Assembly (NCBI GenBank): GCA_947579605.1
Contig: OX388312.1
Coordinates: forward strand, 27,985,313 to 28,049,312
DNA: 64,000 nt
Direction: 5' to 3'
From: Athripsodes cinereus
Lineage: Eukaryota; Arthropoda; Insecta; Trichoptera; Leptoceridae
Position numbers and translations under genes: made by a program. The notes beneath the pieces are model-generated. The model was not told where the DNA came from. It worked only from the letters and a program-made list of their open reading frames with translations, and ran no database searches. Shown piece after piece: positions 10,746 through 22,020 of this stretch (within the stretch, counting starts at the first letter, position 1; each line of letters opens with the position of its first letter).

Positions 10746-11242
10746 TTCTCAGTCATAGTCCGTAATTGTTTGAATTATTGTAAATAAAACACTGAGAACA
10801 TAGATACTTAGAGATTTTTATCAATTCTAAACTGATGCTGGAATGATTTCGTAAACGCCTTCAGAAACCTTCGACTATTTTTACGTAATCATTACACTAC
10901 ACATGGATACACATCTATCTACCTGTAACATCCTGTAAACGACAAAACTATATTATTCATAACTTATAATAAATATTTATCTTGTTATATACACGTGCAT
11001 TGTCACACATTGACTTTGTACATAAAACAAATAGAATATTTTGTACATATTACATGGTACTAGTTTATTTTTAATGTTTACTTTTCACTTCGTATCACCT
11101 CTCGCGGGAAAACCTTCGCACATTCATAAGTATATTGCAAATGTATATATTTATTTATTTATTCTTTTTTCACATCATCATTATAAAACAGTGTTAACAA
11201 AACAATATAAGATTAAAAAAAAAAACTAGGAAGATATGCAGC
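10746..11242. other. Intergenic, no gene seen
   Basis: AT-rich; ends in a T-rich run, a short A run and the hairpin at 11243. No coding evidence. Confidence 0.5.
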
Positions 11243-11276
11243 GGCGGGATTATCACTATAAAGTGATAATCTCGCC
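11243..11276. repeat. Strong 15-bp hairpin
   Basis: GGCGGGATTATCACT (11243-11257), loop ATAA, then its complement (11262-11276) with a single G-T wobble. It is GC-richer than its surroundings. It could be a stray hairpin end of a mobile element; no downstream gene depends on it. Confidence 0.6.
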
Positions 11277-11369
11277 GATTAGTTTGTGTATTATTCTATT
11301 CTATTTTCAAAGGCCATCCACCCGTTTACGAGTGATCAGGGATTCGATATATGTATTATGTCGGATGAT

Positions 11370-11660
11370 TTATCCGGCGCCGTTTAATGGAGCATCCATC
11401 TCAAGGACACGGGAAACAATGCTGATGAAACGATGTCTTCAACTTACTCCTGAACCCTGTTTGTTATTGATTGGTTTTTACAAAGGTCCACGAAGAGTCG
11501 GTTTCAAATTACGGGTCCTGCAACTCCAAAAGCCCTGTCATAAAAGCAGGATCTGTTTACTGTATTGATCTCGTCCAGCATAATGACGGATTTCTCTGCT
11601 GAGCGTAAGGGTCTACTTGCTGGTGTTTTGAGAACACAGAGCTCAGAAAGTGACTGAAAA
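11370..11660 (-). mobile_element. LINE C-terminal relic
   Basis: The minus strand reads FYDRAFGVAGPVI, a stop where tryptophan is expected, then NRL and later degraded residues. This is the AGP.xWNxLP segment common near the C-terminus of CR1/L2/Jockey-like LINEs. The 110-residue plus-strand frame over it is a shadow. Confidence 0.6.
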
Positions 11661-11895
11661 TACATCAAGAGGGTGTTAATGTGAAGATTATTAAAAGTTC
11701 TTATTTAACCTTTCATGTTTTGTTTTAATTCAACTCGTTGTTCAAAAAATATTTAGAAAAGCATACAAGAAAAGCACTTATTAATTTTGTTCGACATTAT
11801 TTTTGAAGATAAAATGTAGGTATTATTTTTATGCCTTCAATTATTTTTCAAGTAATTTTTTTTCTACTTAACAATTAAAACAAGTATAAGTAGTT

Positions 11896-12137
11896 CCGTG
11901 GAACACCTAACAAATAATTGGTCTCCCACTCTTTTCTGTAAGTGTCTTGTAAAAGGCAGGTATTCGAAAAAATAATTGCATTTACAATCTTTAATTCAGT
12001 AATGAGCATTGCCATCCACCATGATTATAAAAAAAAAAAAAAAAACACGGAGAGGACAGCTTGCATGTTTATTGCATGCAGCTGGTCTGTTTGGCTACCC
12101 CACTTTTGGGATAAGCCGTGATAGCATAGTAGTAAAA
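11896..12137 (+). mobile_element. Family A retroposon copy, near full length
   Basis: Begins near TTCCGTGGAACACC and runs through TTGGTCTCCCACTCTTTTC, AAAGGCAGGTATTCG and CACGGAGAGGACAGCTTGCA to GGGATAAGCCGTGATAGCAT and an AGTAGTA tail. An A run replaces part of the middle. Confidence 0.85.
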
Positions 12138-12214
12138 TTTAAATACATTCTTATAATTATTATTTTTACACGCGAGACGTCCAAAAGTTGACCAACATTA
12201 ATTAAAAGCAATAA

Positions 12215-12545
12215 GGTTGGATAGGGTGAGAAATGTCCATATCTGTGGTATAGTTTCAAAGTTTCAAAGGCGAAAAAATAACCGAAAACAGATGAAGATG
12301 GTACGGACATTTTAAAACTACGACGGGATAATATGATCAAAAGGACAATGGACGTTGAAGTAGGACCCCGAAGGCCAGGCAGACCGGTGACCACCTGGAT
12401 GTCTACATTTGCCAGGAACCTGAAGAAGGCAGAGTTGAGCTCGGAGGATGCAGGGGACCGGAAAACATGGAAGATGAGAACTAGAAGAGTCGACTTCGGG
12501 ATGGGATGGGATAAAGGCGAGGGCGAAGAAGAAGAAGATCAGTGA
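12215..12545 (+). mobile_element. LINE C-terminal relic
   Basis: A 70-residue open stretch (12333-12545) reads MIKRTMDVEV, then GPRRPGRP, VTTWM and a basic/acidic end. This is the ...GRPxxxW... C-terminus of an RTE-like or R1-like LINE. It ends in GAAGAAGAAGAAGA. Part of the frame is still open, so it is less decayed than its neighbours. Confidence 0.65.
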
Positions 12546-13141
12546 TAATATTTAAAAAAAGATACACGAATACTCTACTCGAATTATCAAGTCTAATAAT
12601 AAGGCAATTTGATTTATCGCATTTGACTTATTCGGTTATATAATTAATTATATATTTATAAAAAATACTAGACACTGTAAATCACTGTGTCAGCGATATC
12701 TGATACATAGAAAATACGATGTTGTTAGTTTTTAAGAGATTGATTAATAGTTATCACTTTTGATAAATCCGGTTTTTCTTAATCTAGGTTTCTTGTTGGC
12801 CTAAATCCTCTTCATCTTTCGCCCCGAATTCATATTAAATGTTAAATACAACCCCCATATTTTAATTATAATTATATATTTTAATCTTTTTTTCTATTAT
12901 CAGAGTATAAGATAGGCCTAGATATTTAGTGATAAACCTACTTAGTAATATGTCATTTGTGGTATTTTTTTTAAAATAGGCAGAACACGCATCAGTTATG
13001 TGAACCAGTTTGACAGTAAAATTGTCAATTAATAATTCATATTTTTTAATGCGTGTCAAATTAACCTGATTTTTTATATACCTAGATAGATATTTCATGG
13101 ATTAATGTATTCAGAAATATTACCATCAATTAATGTTCTAT
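12546..13141. other. Intergenic, no gene seen
   Basis: AT-rich, no supported feature; the 78-residue minus-strand frame at 12862-13098 has no recognisable motif. Confidence 0.5.
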
Positions 13142-13217
13142 GGAGTCTCCGGTAAAGTATAGATCTCGCATTCTTTTCTGTACATTTTCGAGTGTCATGT
13201 AAAAGTCAAGTATTTGT
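13142..13217 (+). mobile_element. Family A retroposon fragment
   Basis: Only the 5' portion is seen (CATTCTTTTCTGTACATTTT, CGAGTGTCATGTAAAAG). Confidence 0.6.
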
Positions 13218-13229
13218 ATCTCAATTCTC

Positions 13230-13575
13230 AACTAACTAGCTTACTTCTGTTGGCCGAACAGCCCTTGCAGAACCTTTGCCTCCAAAAAAATAGATCTCCA
13301 ACCCTTTCTATCTTGTGCAATGGAATGCCAGTCGTCCTAGCTCCTCTAGATCTCGGTTAATGTTATCTAACAATCTTTGTCTTGGCCTGCCTAACGGTCT
13401 TTTGCCCTCGGCTATACCCTGCAGAATACCTTTAGTCGCCCTTTCTTCTCCGGATCTAACCACGTGGCCAATCCATGTCAATCTTCGGAATCTGATCCCA
13501 CTTGTGATGAAAGGTTGGTTAATTGTGGAGCAAATTTCTCATTGCTTTTAAGCCTCAAGGTTCCTTCTGCCAAAC
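13230..13575 (-). mobile_element. LINE C-terminal relic
   Basis: The complement reads GRPRQRLLDNINRDLEE, a tail shared by many insect LINE C-termini, preceded by a GHVVRSGEE-type segment. It is broken by stops. The plus-strand frames over it are shadows. Confidence 0.6.
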
Positions 13576-14070
13576 CCGGTCGTGGACCCAATATTTTTAT
13601 TAGAATCCGATTATCAAAATATATAAGTATGATTTTTATTTATAATTATATTGTTAATCCATTGACACTAAGAAAATGATCTGCGTCTTCATTAATTGCA
13701 TTTAGTCTACTGACTATCCAAAGTTTTGTAAATTTGAAACCTGCAAATCTGAAACCGAAAGTATTACGCATGAACCTAATAACAATAAGTAATAAAAAAC
13801 TAGGTTATAATTTAATAAATAGAAATGTACAGTTGCCATCTAGTGAAGAATATCAGAAGTTCATTTGAATACTACTCATTACGAAAACTTTGGTCAATAC
13901 AATATAATACTCTACACTTGAAACTGGTTTTTCCGCAATAGCATTCCGCATTATCAAGCACATATGTATGATTTTCAAAAAACTTCCATATTTTCTTCAT
14001 AGATGGCTTTAGAAATAACTTCAATTATTTTGTTAGAAACAGTTTAAGCTGAAGTAACGATATATTTTAA
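13576..14070. other. Intergenic, no gene seen
   Basis: AT-rich; no supported feature. Confidence 0.5.
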
Positions 14071-14073
14071 TTA

Positions 14074-14322
14074 ACTACTACTACACTATCACGGTATATC
14101 CCAGAAGTGGGGAGCCAACAGACCAACTGCATGTAATAAACATGCAAGCCGTCTTCTCTGAGCCAACAAAAAATAAAGACATTCAGGATGGGTGCAAACT
14201 TCATCGCTGAATTTAAAGTGTAAAGTGTCTTTATTTTTACGAACACCTGCCTTTTACAGGGTAGTCGAAAATTTACGAACAAGGGTGAGAGGCCAATCCT
14301 TTATCGGGTGTTCCACGGCTTA
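14074..14322 (-). mobile_element. Family A retroposon copy, near full length
   Basis: Reverse copy running from a TAC-repeat tail (TACTACTACACTATCACGG) through CAAGCCGTCTTCTCTGAGCC, GACATTCAGGATGGGTGCAA and CACCTGCCTTTTACAGG to GGGTGTTCCACGGCTT. Confidence 0.85.
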
Positions 14323-14334
14323 CACTATTTTATT

Positions 14335-14680
14335 TTCCAGAAATCTAATGAGAAATAATAACCGAGGATTGAATGGGTGCAAGAGAAGTGTTTTGGATAG
14401 AATCAGATAAGTAATGATGGTTTGAACAGGTGGAACGAATTGATGAAGGAAGAAAGGGTGATTGGGGGTGGGAAGAAGTCCGGACGTTCTAGAACCACGT
14501 GGCTTGGTCACACGGATCGAATTCTCAAGGACATCCATATGTTAGTTAAGAGAAATCGACGTGGGTGTATGAGAAATTATATAAATGTATAGAAGAAGCG
14601 AAAGAAGTTTTTAAGGATAGATCTATTTTGCATTCTCTCTGCCTACCCCACTTGGGATACGGCGTGAGAGTATAGATATA
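14335..14680 (+). mobile_element. LINE 3' end (family D), copy 1
   Basis: A decayed C-terminal region (GRTSRTTWLG, stops) followed by GAGAAATCGACGTGGGTGTA, a GAAGAAGCGAAAGAAGT stretch, CTCTCTGCCTACCCCACTTG and GGGATACGGCGTGAGAGTAT. Related 3' ends lie at 58995-59120 (plus) and 41236-41570 (minus). The last ~40 bases strongly resemble the end of family A. Confidence 0.65.
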
Positions 14681-14734
14681 TTAATAACCAAATGGTTTGC
14701 TCAAAATATTCATAATAATAATTATAGAGCGAGA

Positions 14735-14866
14735 GCGAGATAGAGCGTTTAGTGTTGCGGGTCCCAGATGTTGGAACAGGCTGCCTCTGTTTCTGCGAGA
14801 GGAGGTGAATGGAGAGAGTTTTAAAAAAGGACTGAAGACACACCTTTTTGCTGGGAGTTTCGGGTG
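14735..14866 (+). mobile_element. LINE C-terminal fragment
   Basis: Open reading FSVAGPRCWNRLPLFLREE followed by SFKKGLKTHLF and a stop at 14864-14866. This matches the usual last ~40 residues of CR1/L2/Jockey-like ORF2. Only this end is preserved. Confidence 0.65.
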
Positions 14867-15106
14867 ATGGATACGATATACAGCACCCTTGAGGTCATGT
14901 TATGAGTAAACGGCGCTTTACAAATTGTCCATATACCTATAATATACATGTCGATTACACTTTGAATATCTCTTCAATATCACAAAAATCATTACTAATG
15001 TTTTTCGTCCACATGTTTTGAGACCATTGGTTAGCTCACTTGTGAGAAGAGTTGAAAATACTAATGAATAGTTTTATATATTAACTGGATATTTTTATAA
15101 ATAAAT

Positions 15107-15284
15107 ATTTCAAAAAAATAGACATACCTATCTGTGATTTTGTTATAAACCCAAATACAATTTTATACACCTCTCACAGTAAGTTAAAAGCTTGTGGGGG
15201 GTTTGGGAGTTTGCCGGCACCTGGGATCGAACCATGGACCTCACGTGAACGAGGCCGAGACTACAGCCTACCGAAGAATTCTAT
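15107..15284 (-). mobile_element. tRNA-derived SINE (family B)
   Basis: The minus strand carries a tRNA-like head: an A-box-like segment around TAGTCTCGG, then a perfect B box GGTTCGATCCC (15223-15233, seen as GGGATCGAACC on plus). The body follows, with TATTTGGGTTTATAACA and an A-rich 3' end. The 3' half recurs at 20042, 36461, 36772 and 56880. Confidence 0.7.
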
Positions 15285-15289
15285 AAATA

Positions 15290-16137
15290 TTAATTATTTC
15301 ATTTAATTACAACAGTAGCAATGTTCTATTTTCCTCAGAAAAGTTTATAATTAATTGTAAAGTACACATGTGTAGGTATATTTAACAAGGAGGCACAGGA
15401 TGTTAAAAATTCAAACACAACAAACATGATTCATAATTTTATTTATACACACAATACCTACATGTTTACAAACTAATTTCAATAAATATTATTCCTAAAA
15501 ACAATTATATTATATTATATCTAAACATATTATTATAATATAAGACATCCTTTATATCCCTCATAGGGTAGAAGAGAGGAATAAGAACCACACAATTAAA
15601 ATATATAATAATATCTACCACACATTTGATGTTATTCAAATTAAGAGAAAATAAATAATGCCTATATCAAGGGCATACCTAGGTTTTAAAACAGAGTAAA
15701 AGTACTTAGGCAAAAATAGTATCAAGGGGTTAGCCCTCCCTCTCACAGTCAAACCAAGTTTATACTGAATTAACTGGCATTTAAAAGATATACGTATACG
15801 TATGGCGTATACGACGGTGCGTAAATCGCAAATTTTGTAAAGTAATTTAAACCAAGTAAAACGAGATCTCACGACTTGACATAAGTTGTAGATATTTAGA
15901 TATTTGTTTGTAGATATTTAAGAGTTGCCTTTCTCCACTGGAAAAAAATGGGTATATCCTTTGCTTGCGAGTAGGTATATAAAAAAAAAAATCGCGATTA
16001 AGACTCTACATCTGTTAGGATGAGTTAAGATAACGACAAATGTATTTATTATAGGAAAAGTAGGCTTTTCTTTTAAAATACTATACAAGTTCTTTCAACA
16101 ATTAGGTATATAATGTTAATATTATTATCGATAAATT
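15290..16137. other. Intergenic, no gene seen
   Basis: AT-rich. A CCCTCATAGGG hairpin near 15555-15570 with A/T-rich flanks may be another minus-strand LINE 3' UTR, but no coding part supports this. Confidence 0.4.
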
Positions 16138-16570
16138 AAAGTCATTAACAAATAAATAAATAGTTAATCAATATGAGTATAATGATGAAACGAGAGAGCA
16201 GATTTTAGTAAAATTAATTGTTTTTAAGGTATTTTCAAAACTGAATTGATCTTAAAATGCTTGGAATTGATTGATCTAAATTGATCTTAAAAAGTCATTA
16301 ACAAATAAATAAATAGTTAATCAATATGAGTATAATGATGAAACGAGAGAGCAGATTTTAGTAAATATAATTGTTTTTAAGGTATTTTCAAAACTGAATT
16401 GATCTTAAAATGCTTGGAATTGATTGATCTAAATTGATCTTAAAAAGTCATTAACAAATAAATAAATAGTTAATCAATATGAGTATAATGATGAAACGAG
16501 AGAGCAGATTTTAGTTAATATAATTGTTTTTAAGGTATTTTCAAAACTGAATTAATCTTAAAATGCTTGG
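16138..16570. repeat. 153-bp tandem repeat, ~2.8 units
   Basis: Units begin AAAGTCATTAACAAATAAAT at 16138, 16291 and 16443 and differ at only a few bases; the third is truncated after AAAATGCTTGG. Confidence 0.9.
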
Positions 16571-16894
16571 ATATCTATGGAGAAATCAATAAAAGCTTGA
16601 TGTTGGAGTTGGCACAGTATTGCATTATTTTAAGACGAAGCAAAAGAATGGAAGCTTAAAATTCTAATGTGTTTTATACACTTATTCTAGAACGTTATAC
16701 CTGTCTGTGACCAAAATAATATATTATTCAAATATCAGTCTATTTAGAGATTTAAATTATGATAATTAATAAATAGGTATACTTAGAAATTAACAAATAA
16801 ATATATTCGCATGATACATTGATTTTGATAATAACACACGATACTATACAATTTATCAACTACGAGTTTGGATTTATCCAAAACATTTAACAAA

Positions 16895-17180
16895 AATTGA
16901 AACAAGCGTATTGTTCTACTATAGATTAAACAATGCGAGAGAGACATCTTTCGACTTCTTAGGTCCTTATCAATCTATTGATATTGATTGATAATGACGA
17001 TAATTGAGAAAGACGTCTCTCTCGCGTTGTTTAGTTTCTATGTATAGTTTCATTCCAATAAACTTTCCCTTTCGACTTTTTAAGTTCTTATCAATCAATA
17101 ATGATTGATAATGCCCAGAAGTCGAAAGACGTCTTTCTCGCTTTGTTTAATTTACAGTAGAACGAAAAGCTTGTTTCAAT
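16895..17180. repeat. Fold-back element (MITE-like), nested palindromes
   Basis: Outer inverted ends AATTGAAACAAGC (left) and GCTTGTTTCAATT (right). Arms of ~85 bp share AGATTAAACAATGCGAGAGA-like and TCTTTCGACTTCT segments. The centre holds two further inverted pairs of TTATCAATC/GATTGATAA. A short related piece (CGAAAGACGTCTCTCTCG) is near 20790. No frame. Confidence 0.75.
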
Positions 17181-18850
17181 TGATACAATCATAGAATTCT
17201 ACTTCTTGTGTACCAATATTATAAATAACTACGAGTTTCTTAAATAAAATAAATACCTAGGAATTTTAATTTAAATTTTCTATATCACCACAGCATCTGT
17301 CTCATGTGGGGTGCGGATGAATTTTGTCAATTATCTTAAATCCAACGATAAGGTTTACCACCATAAGTGTTATAATATACCACCTTATTTTTTTTAAATA
17401 TTTCATATATATTTGAATGTATTTTTCTATTCGAACAAGATGTTCTTTATGTTGAGGTGTGACAATTTTGGTTTGAACATATTTACGAATTATCAGGAAT
17501 CTATGACCCCTATCTGGATGTGAGGTGGGTGGGTCATTATCATTATCATTGTGTGCAGGCAACCCCTGTGCACAGAGTTATTTCAGAGCTAATAAAAGCT
17601 CTACGTCGCGTCAATTGAATAAAATCCAGGGGGAATTGGTGGAAAATCCATTACGTTGAAGTATGTCATTCTCACTTGTGAGATGTCGTGATGGTATAGC
17701 TGTGTGAATCTTCCTTTCCTCTTCCGAGAAGATGGACGAAAATCTTTCACCTATTATCTAATTATAATTATTACTATTAGATATTGAAGAGGTTCCATAT
17801 TCTACTGGCACCATTACAGCTTTCGGTCAATGCGATCCCAGTGAAAATAAGGATATTACATTTATCATACTCAAGGATAGGGCCTTCTTTTGGCATGTCA
17901 GGGCCCCTGCGCGATTGCACAATTTGATATATGAATTTATAAACGTACCACCTAGATTTTATACCCCTTCCCTAGCCCATCGCCAAATTTTCATTTCATG
18001 TTACTGCAATATGAAAAATATACACGATGACTTGTATTTTTAGTAGGTATCTACTTGTAAACTGAAAAAAAGCTCCTTTTAGGTCTAGGCAAATACCTAT
18101 ATCGGCATTTTGGGGCCTCTTTTGCTTAGGAATTTTCTAATCGCTCAGGAATGAGGGAAATATATAAAAAGGAAAAGATCCCGAATTCGAAACATAAACA
18201 TATGCAATTATATAATAATTGCAGTACAGTGATAATAAAACAAAAAGTCACAAAAAAGAAATGAAAACGAACCCTTATTTTCAATAACTCAAGGGCTAAA
18301 TCTTCATACATTTTTTTTGAGATCTGACTGCTTATTACACAAGTATTGCAAACATCTATCTAGTCCTAAAACTATTTATCTCATACGACATAGATCTTAT
18401 TTGTTTATTCATAGATCAAAGAAAACTATAAAATAAAAGTACCTAAAAGTACCTCTGATATTAGTATCAGAGCATTTCCACAACACAGTGAAACTTCCGT
18501 CGAATACTAATCGAATATGGATATTATGATGCGCGTGCACACAACGTAGTACATTGTACTTGAATCTCGAATTTTCTGATTTAGGATGTAAAATCATGTA
18601 TTTTAATTAGATTTTATTAAATATAACAAGGTATTAAACGACATTAGTTCCTTCGCATTATCTTTGTATCGTAAAATAGGTAGGTATACTTAATCAATAA
18701 AAATATTAACATCGTCTATATAAACCGTATTCTATGAATATTTTCGATGTAATTTTCATAACCAAACGTCAGCAAAATATAACAGAATATATCGTTTACT
18801 TCTATACAATAAAATTTTAATGTTATTGAATTAATACTTGCTGGAAGTCC
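17181..18850. other. Intergenic, no gene established
   Basis: A possible family A 3' end lies at 17668-17708 (GTCGTGATGGTATAG). A hAT-like start (CAGGGCCCCTG) occurs near 17904, but I could not pair it with a convincing other end. The 86-residue minus frame at 17302-17562 has a predicted membrane segment but no recognisable family. Confidence 0.4.
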
Positions 18851-19158
18851 ATTTCAAGGTAAATTGAATAAAAAAACTATGTAGTTATCTTCCACATGAC
18901 TTTATTATCTACGCATACTAGTATTCGGAGACTATCGACTTCATCTTCAGGCGATTAGAAGAAATGTGAATTTTTTCAATATTTATAAAATTAGAACAAT
19001 TGTGACTGTACTGCTTCCCTTGTATCTAATTTCACTTTTTTCTAATCGCTTGAAGATGGAATCGAGAGTCTCCGAATAGTACCTACCTATAGTAAGCGTA
19101 GATAATAAAGTCACGTGGAAGTTAACCAAATAGTGTTTTTTTTCAATTCACCTTCAAT
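18851..19158. repeat. Fold-back element with CTGAAGATG core
   Basis: Arms ~18851-18970 and ~19025-19158, roughly 80% complementary (shared TTTATTATCTACGC, TATTCGGAGACT), with a ~55-bp spacer. Both arms carry TGAAGATG next to a short stem and a CCGAA word, as in the other fold-backs of this group. Confidence 0.7.
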
Positions 19159-19348
19159 ATAATGTGTACATTGATCGGTGACGCACGTTTCACTTTATGA
19201 AAATATTGGCAAGATTTCTCGAATAGTACCTACTATGTTAAAAAAATATACGAGGTACTACTGTATTATCAAAGGCGGGAATATCATTTTGTGAGTAGGT
19301 AAATCTCTTGACATATTATTTCTATCAGAATATTGGCTAAATAAATTA

Positions 19349-19953
19349 TTATTTATTATAATAGTAGTAATGATGAGTAGCGGGTCGTAAACGGACATGA
19401 TACACGTTCTTGGACGATCTCTTCAAAGGAGCCGGCGTTGGCAACGTGGCGAATTCTTCAGTTTCTTTTCTTTTATAGTCTTCCCGAATCGGATATCTTC
19501 CTCCACTATGGTAAGCATATTCAGGATTATAAAACTCGCCATCAGCATCAATCACAGGTCTTCCGAATTCGTCATTGAACTGAGAATATTTTTGACTTTC
19601 TTCATAAAATTCGTCAAATCTCGGAGTGGTCAATGAAGGATATTTTCTTTTCGAGTTTTTCTTCTTATATCCTGGATGATATTCATCGTGGTATTCGTTC
19701 TTATACCCATCGTTTACATAAATAACTTTTGTTTCATATTTGTCATTAAATATATTATTTCTGATTAAGGTAAATATTGCTCCCATGAGAGCCACTTGAT
19801 TTAGTATTCCAGCTCCTAGGACCAACATTTTCAACGCTGGAAGTATGAACGGCAGAAGTGCAGCGAAGATGAGAGATGGTAAAAGCAGAATTGGGACAAC
19901 TTTGTAAGCATATTTCTTTAATTTCATTCCACGCGTTTGCTCGACGTCCGTAT
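19349..19953 (-). CDS. Osiris-family protein, coding exon 2 (last)
   Basis: Residues 249-449 of the joined 449-residue protein. The acceptor is TTTTCTTTCAG ending at 19954; the exon starts ATACGGAC and its first two bases complete the codon begun by exon 1. A basic linker (TRGMKLKK, 255-262) is followed by a long hydrophobic stretch (about 267-312, with PILLLPSLIFAALLPFILPA). This is the signature order of Osiris/DUF1676 proteins. The C-terminal ~135 residues are polar, tyrosine- and acid-rich and end in histidines and tyrosines. I do not see the AQxLAYS motif usual in many family members, so this is a divergent paralogue. Osiris proteins are secretory or endomembrane proteins linked to cuticle formation. 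An AATAAA overlaps the last codons (19352-19357). Confidence 0.9.
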
Positions 19954-20041
19954 CTGAAAGAAAAAAAAAACAAATTGAGTTTATTTATTGAGTCGTAGTT
20001 AATTTTGTAAAACTCCATGTTTAATTATATAGAAGTATTTT

Positions 20042-20110
20042 TTTTTTTATATTTTTAAAAAGATATATCTGGGTTTTGTTATAAACCCAAATACAACCTT
20101 ATATGTACGG
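20042..20110 (-). mobile_element. SINE family B, 3' part
   Basis: Minus-strand match to the 3' body of family B: TATTTGGGTTTATAACA then CCCAGATATATC and an A-rich end. Truncated upstream. Confidence 0.6.
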
Positions 20111-20389
20111 CATATGACGTTCATGACAATTATTACTAACCCAAGATACTAACACAGTCAATAATAACTCATTCGCAGACGGTTTTCACTCCTTGACATT
20201 ACTAGATTATCCTCTGACCCATTTTGTATTGTATTATGTGTTAATTTTTATAATTGACAGTGTCGTTGAGACATGTTTGTAAATAATTGTTTTTTTGACT
20301 AATTGTTTTTATTAAATTATTATAAGCTTTTAGCTTTCTCTTTTTTTATCTTTGCTAACTTCAATAATTCTATTGTTTTATATTTAATT

Positions 20390-20533
20390 GGTATTTCTGC
20401 CACAACACAGCCCTATGGCTAGTGTGGAAGACATTTTTATGACTGTATTAGGTATGTTCAACTGTGTTGTTATGAAAATGTAAAGACGATATTATTTGAA
20501 TAAAGATTATTATTATTATTATTATTATTATAT
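20390..20533 (+). mobile_element. LINE 3' end with ATT microsatellite
   Basis: A hairpin-bearing segment (CCACAACACAGCCC...GGCTAGTGTGG) is followed ~60 bp later by AATAAAG and a (ATT)n run at 20503-20531. This is the usual 3' end of a LINE; no coding part remains. Confidence 0.5.
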
Positions 20534-20644
20534 TGTTTGTTTATTTTATGTGAAGACATAGTATTTAAGCAACAACACGGTATGTAATCACATTAGTTTG
20601 ACAATGACATTATAAGTCGAAACCAGGTCTACGAAACGAAACCT

Positions 20645-20778
20645 ACCCAATAAAAAAATACTGGACACTTATTGGTTCGAGTAAATAATCTTTAAGAAAA
20701 TCGAGGAGTTTTTGAAATATTTCGAATTCTGGGAAGAAGTTTGGTGTGCCGTAGATGAGAAAAGGTTGCGGAGCACTG
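20645..20778. mobile_element. hAT element fragment
   Basis: The right end AAAAGGTTGCGGAGCACTG is the same as in the complete element at 52826-53295, and the internal AGTTTTTGAAATATTTC block is shared. The left end is deleted. Confidence 0.65.
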
Positions 20779-20959
20779 CCCTAACAAGACGAAAGACGTC
20801 TCTCTCGAGAATAAATCACAGAGGAGAAGAAAACATTCTTAAGATAATTGAAAAAAAACACAATATTCATTCATTGATTTCAAAAAAATAATATTCAAAA
20901 ACATTCTTGTTTTTAATTTCGTCATTCATTGCTGTTTGCTTAGATTTGAATCGGATTAT

Positions 20960-21485
20960 TAATGAAAAAGCATTAAGTAGGTAGAGCAGATAGAAAAATA
21001 TTGGTTATTATGCATAACTATAAAAATAATGAAGTCCCCATAAGTCTTAAGAGAAAACTTTACGATTCATGTGTCCTGCCAGTGATTACATATGGGCTAG
21101 AAACTATGACGCTAACACTTGCGAGCAAACGAAAACTGAGGTGTGTACAGCGTGCCATGGAGAGACAAATGCTAGGTATCAGTTTGAGAGACAAAATGAG
21201 AAATGAAACCATCCGACAAAAGTCGTTGACGTTGTTGATAAAGTCTCCAAGCTGAAAGGGCAATGGGCAGGTCATGTGGTAAGACGAGAGGATGGCAGGT
21301 GGACTTCCAGAATTCTTGTATGGAGACTGTGGGAGGACAAAAGAAGCGTAGGGAAACCCCAAAAAGATGGGGTGACGATATTGTCCAGATGATGGGAAAA
21401 CAGTGGTATCGTGTTGCTCGAGATTGAAAAGTATGGAAAAGTTTTGAAGAGGTCTATACCCAGCAGTGGAGAAAAGAGGGCTAGT
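20960..21485 (+). mobile_element. LINE C-terminal fragment (RTE-like)
   Basis: The plus strand reads LKRKLYDSCVLPVITYGLE, then RAMERQMLGISLRD. After a frame change come WAGHVVRRED and GKPQKRWGDDI, and near the end QQWRKEG. This is the standard C-terminus of an RTE-type insect LINE. A second copy is at 52335-52690 on the minus strand. Confidence 0.75.
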
Positions 21486-21499
21486 AGAAGTAGTATGCA

Positions 21500-22020
21500 T
21501 AAATGTATTTTTACTTAGGACGGTATTATTAATAAAAAATGAATATCGTATGAGCGTGTAATCAACTTTGAACCGATTTATCTTTGTCGTTTCTCAATCA
21601 TTTGATTAATCTGGATTGTTTATTATATTCCATGTTTTTTTTGTGAGTAATTTATCTCAGCATCAACTTCTGAAGAAATAAAACAGCTAGGTATGTACTG
21701 TCAACTTCAGTTTATGAAATAATTATTTCACGATGATGATTGAAGTGAAAGTGAGATAACAACAATTTATTTTCAACAAGAATGTTAAAGATGCAGTTGC
21801 AATTATTATTAAATGACATTATTATCTACAGCAAGTTTTCACGATCCGGTGATTGACATAATTGTCACGCATGCTTAACGCGTTCCTTATGTCAGATGTT
21901 ATGTATCGTATAATTATAATAGCGAAGAAAAAATGTGTTCATCCAGCGATGTGAAAAGGTATTTCTTTTCAGTGATTTTGTTTCAAAATTAAAATTACAC
22001 TTTTCTACCAGTTTCTGGCA
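21500..22020. other. Intronic, no feature seen
   Basis: AT-rich unique-looking sequence between LINE fragment and satellite. Confidence 0.5.

Noticed and set aside
11236..11568. 110-codon plus-strand frame
   Set aside because: It lies antisense to a LINE C-terminal relic, which explains the open frame.
15190..15284. Functional tRNA gene
   Set aside because: B box is perfect, but no acceptor stem pairing is seen and the tRNA-like part continues into a repeated SINE body.
17302..17562. 86-codon minus-strand frame with a hydrophobic segment
   Set aside because: No motif, no promoter, no splice partner and no homologue that I can name; length is not remarkable in this region.
17904..18135. Possible hAT element starting CAGGGCCCCTG
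   Set aside because: The other end could not be paired convincingly and no target duplication was found.
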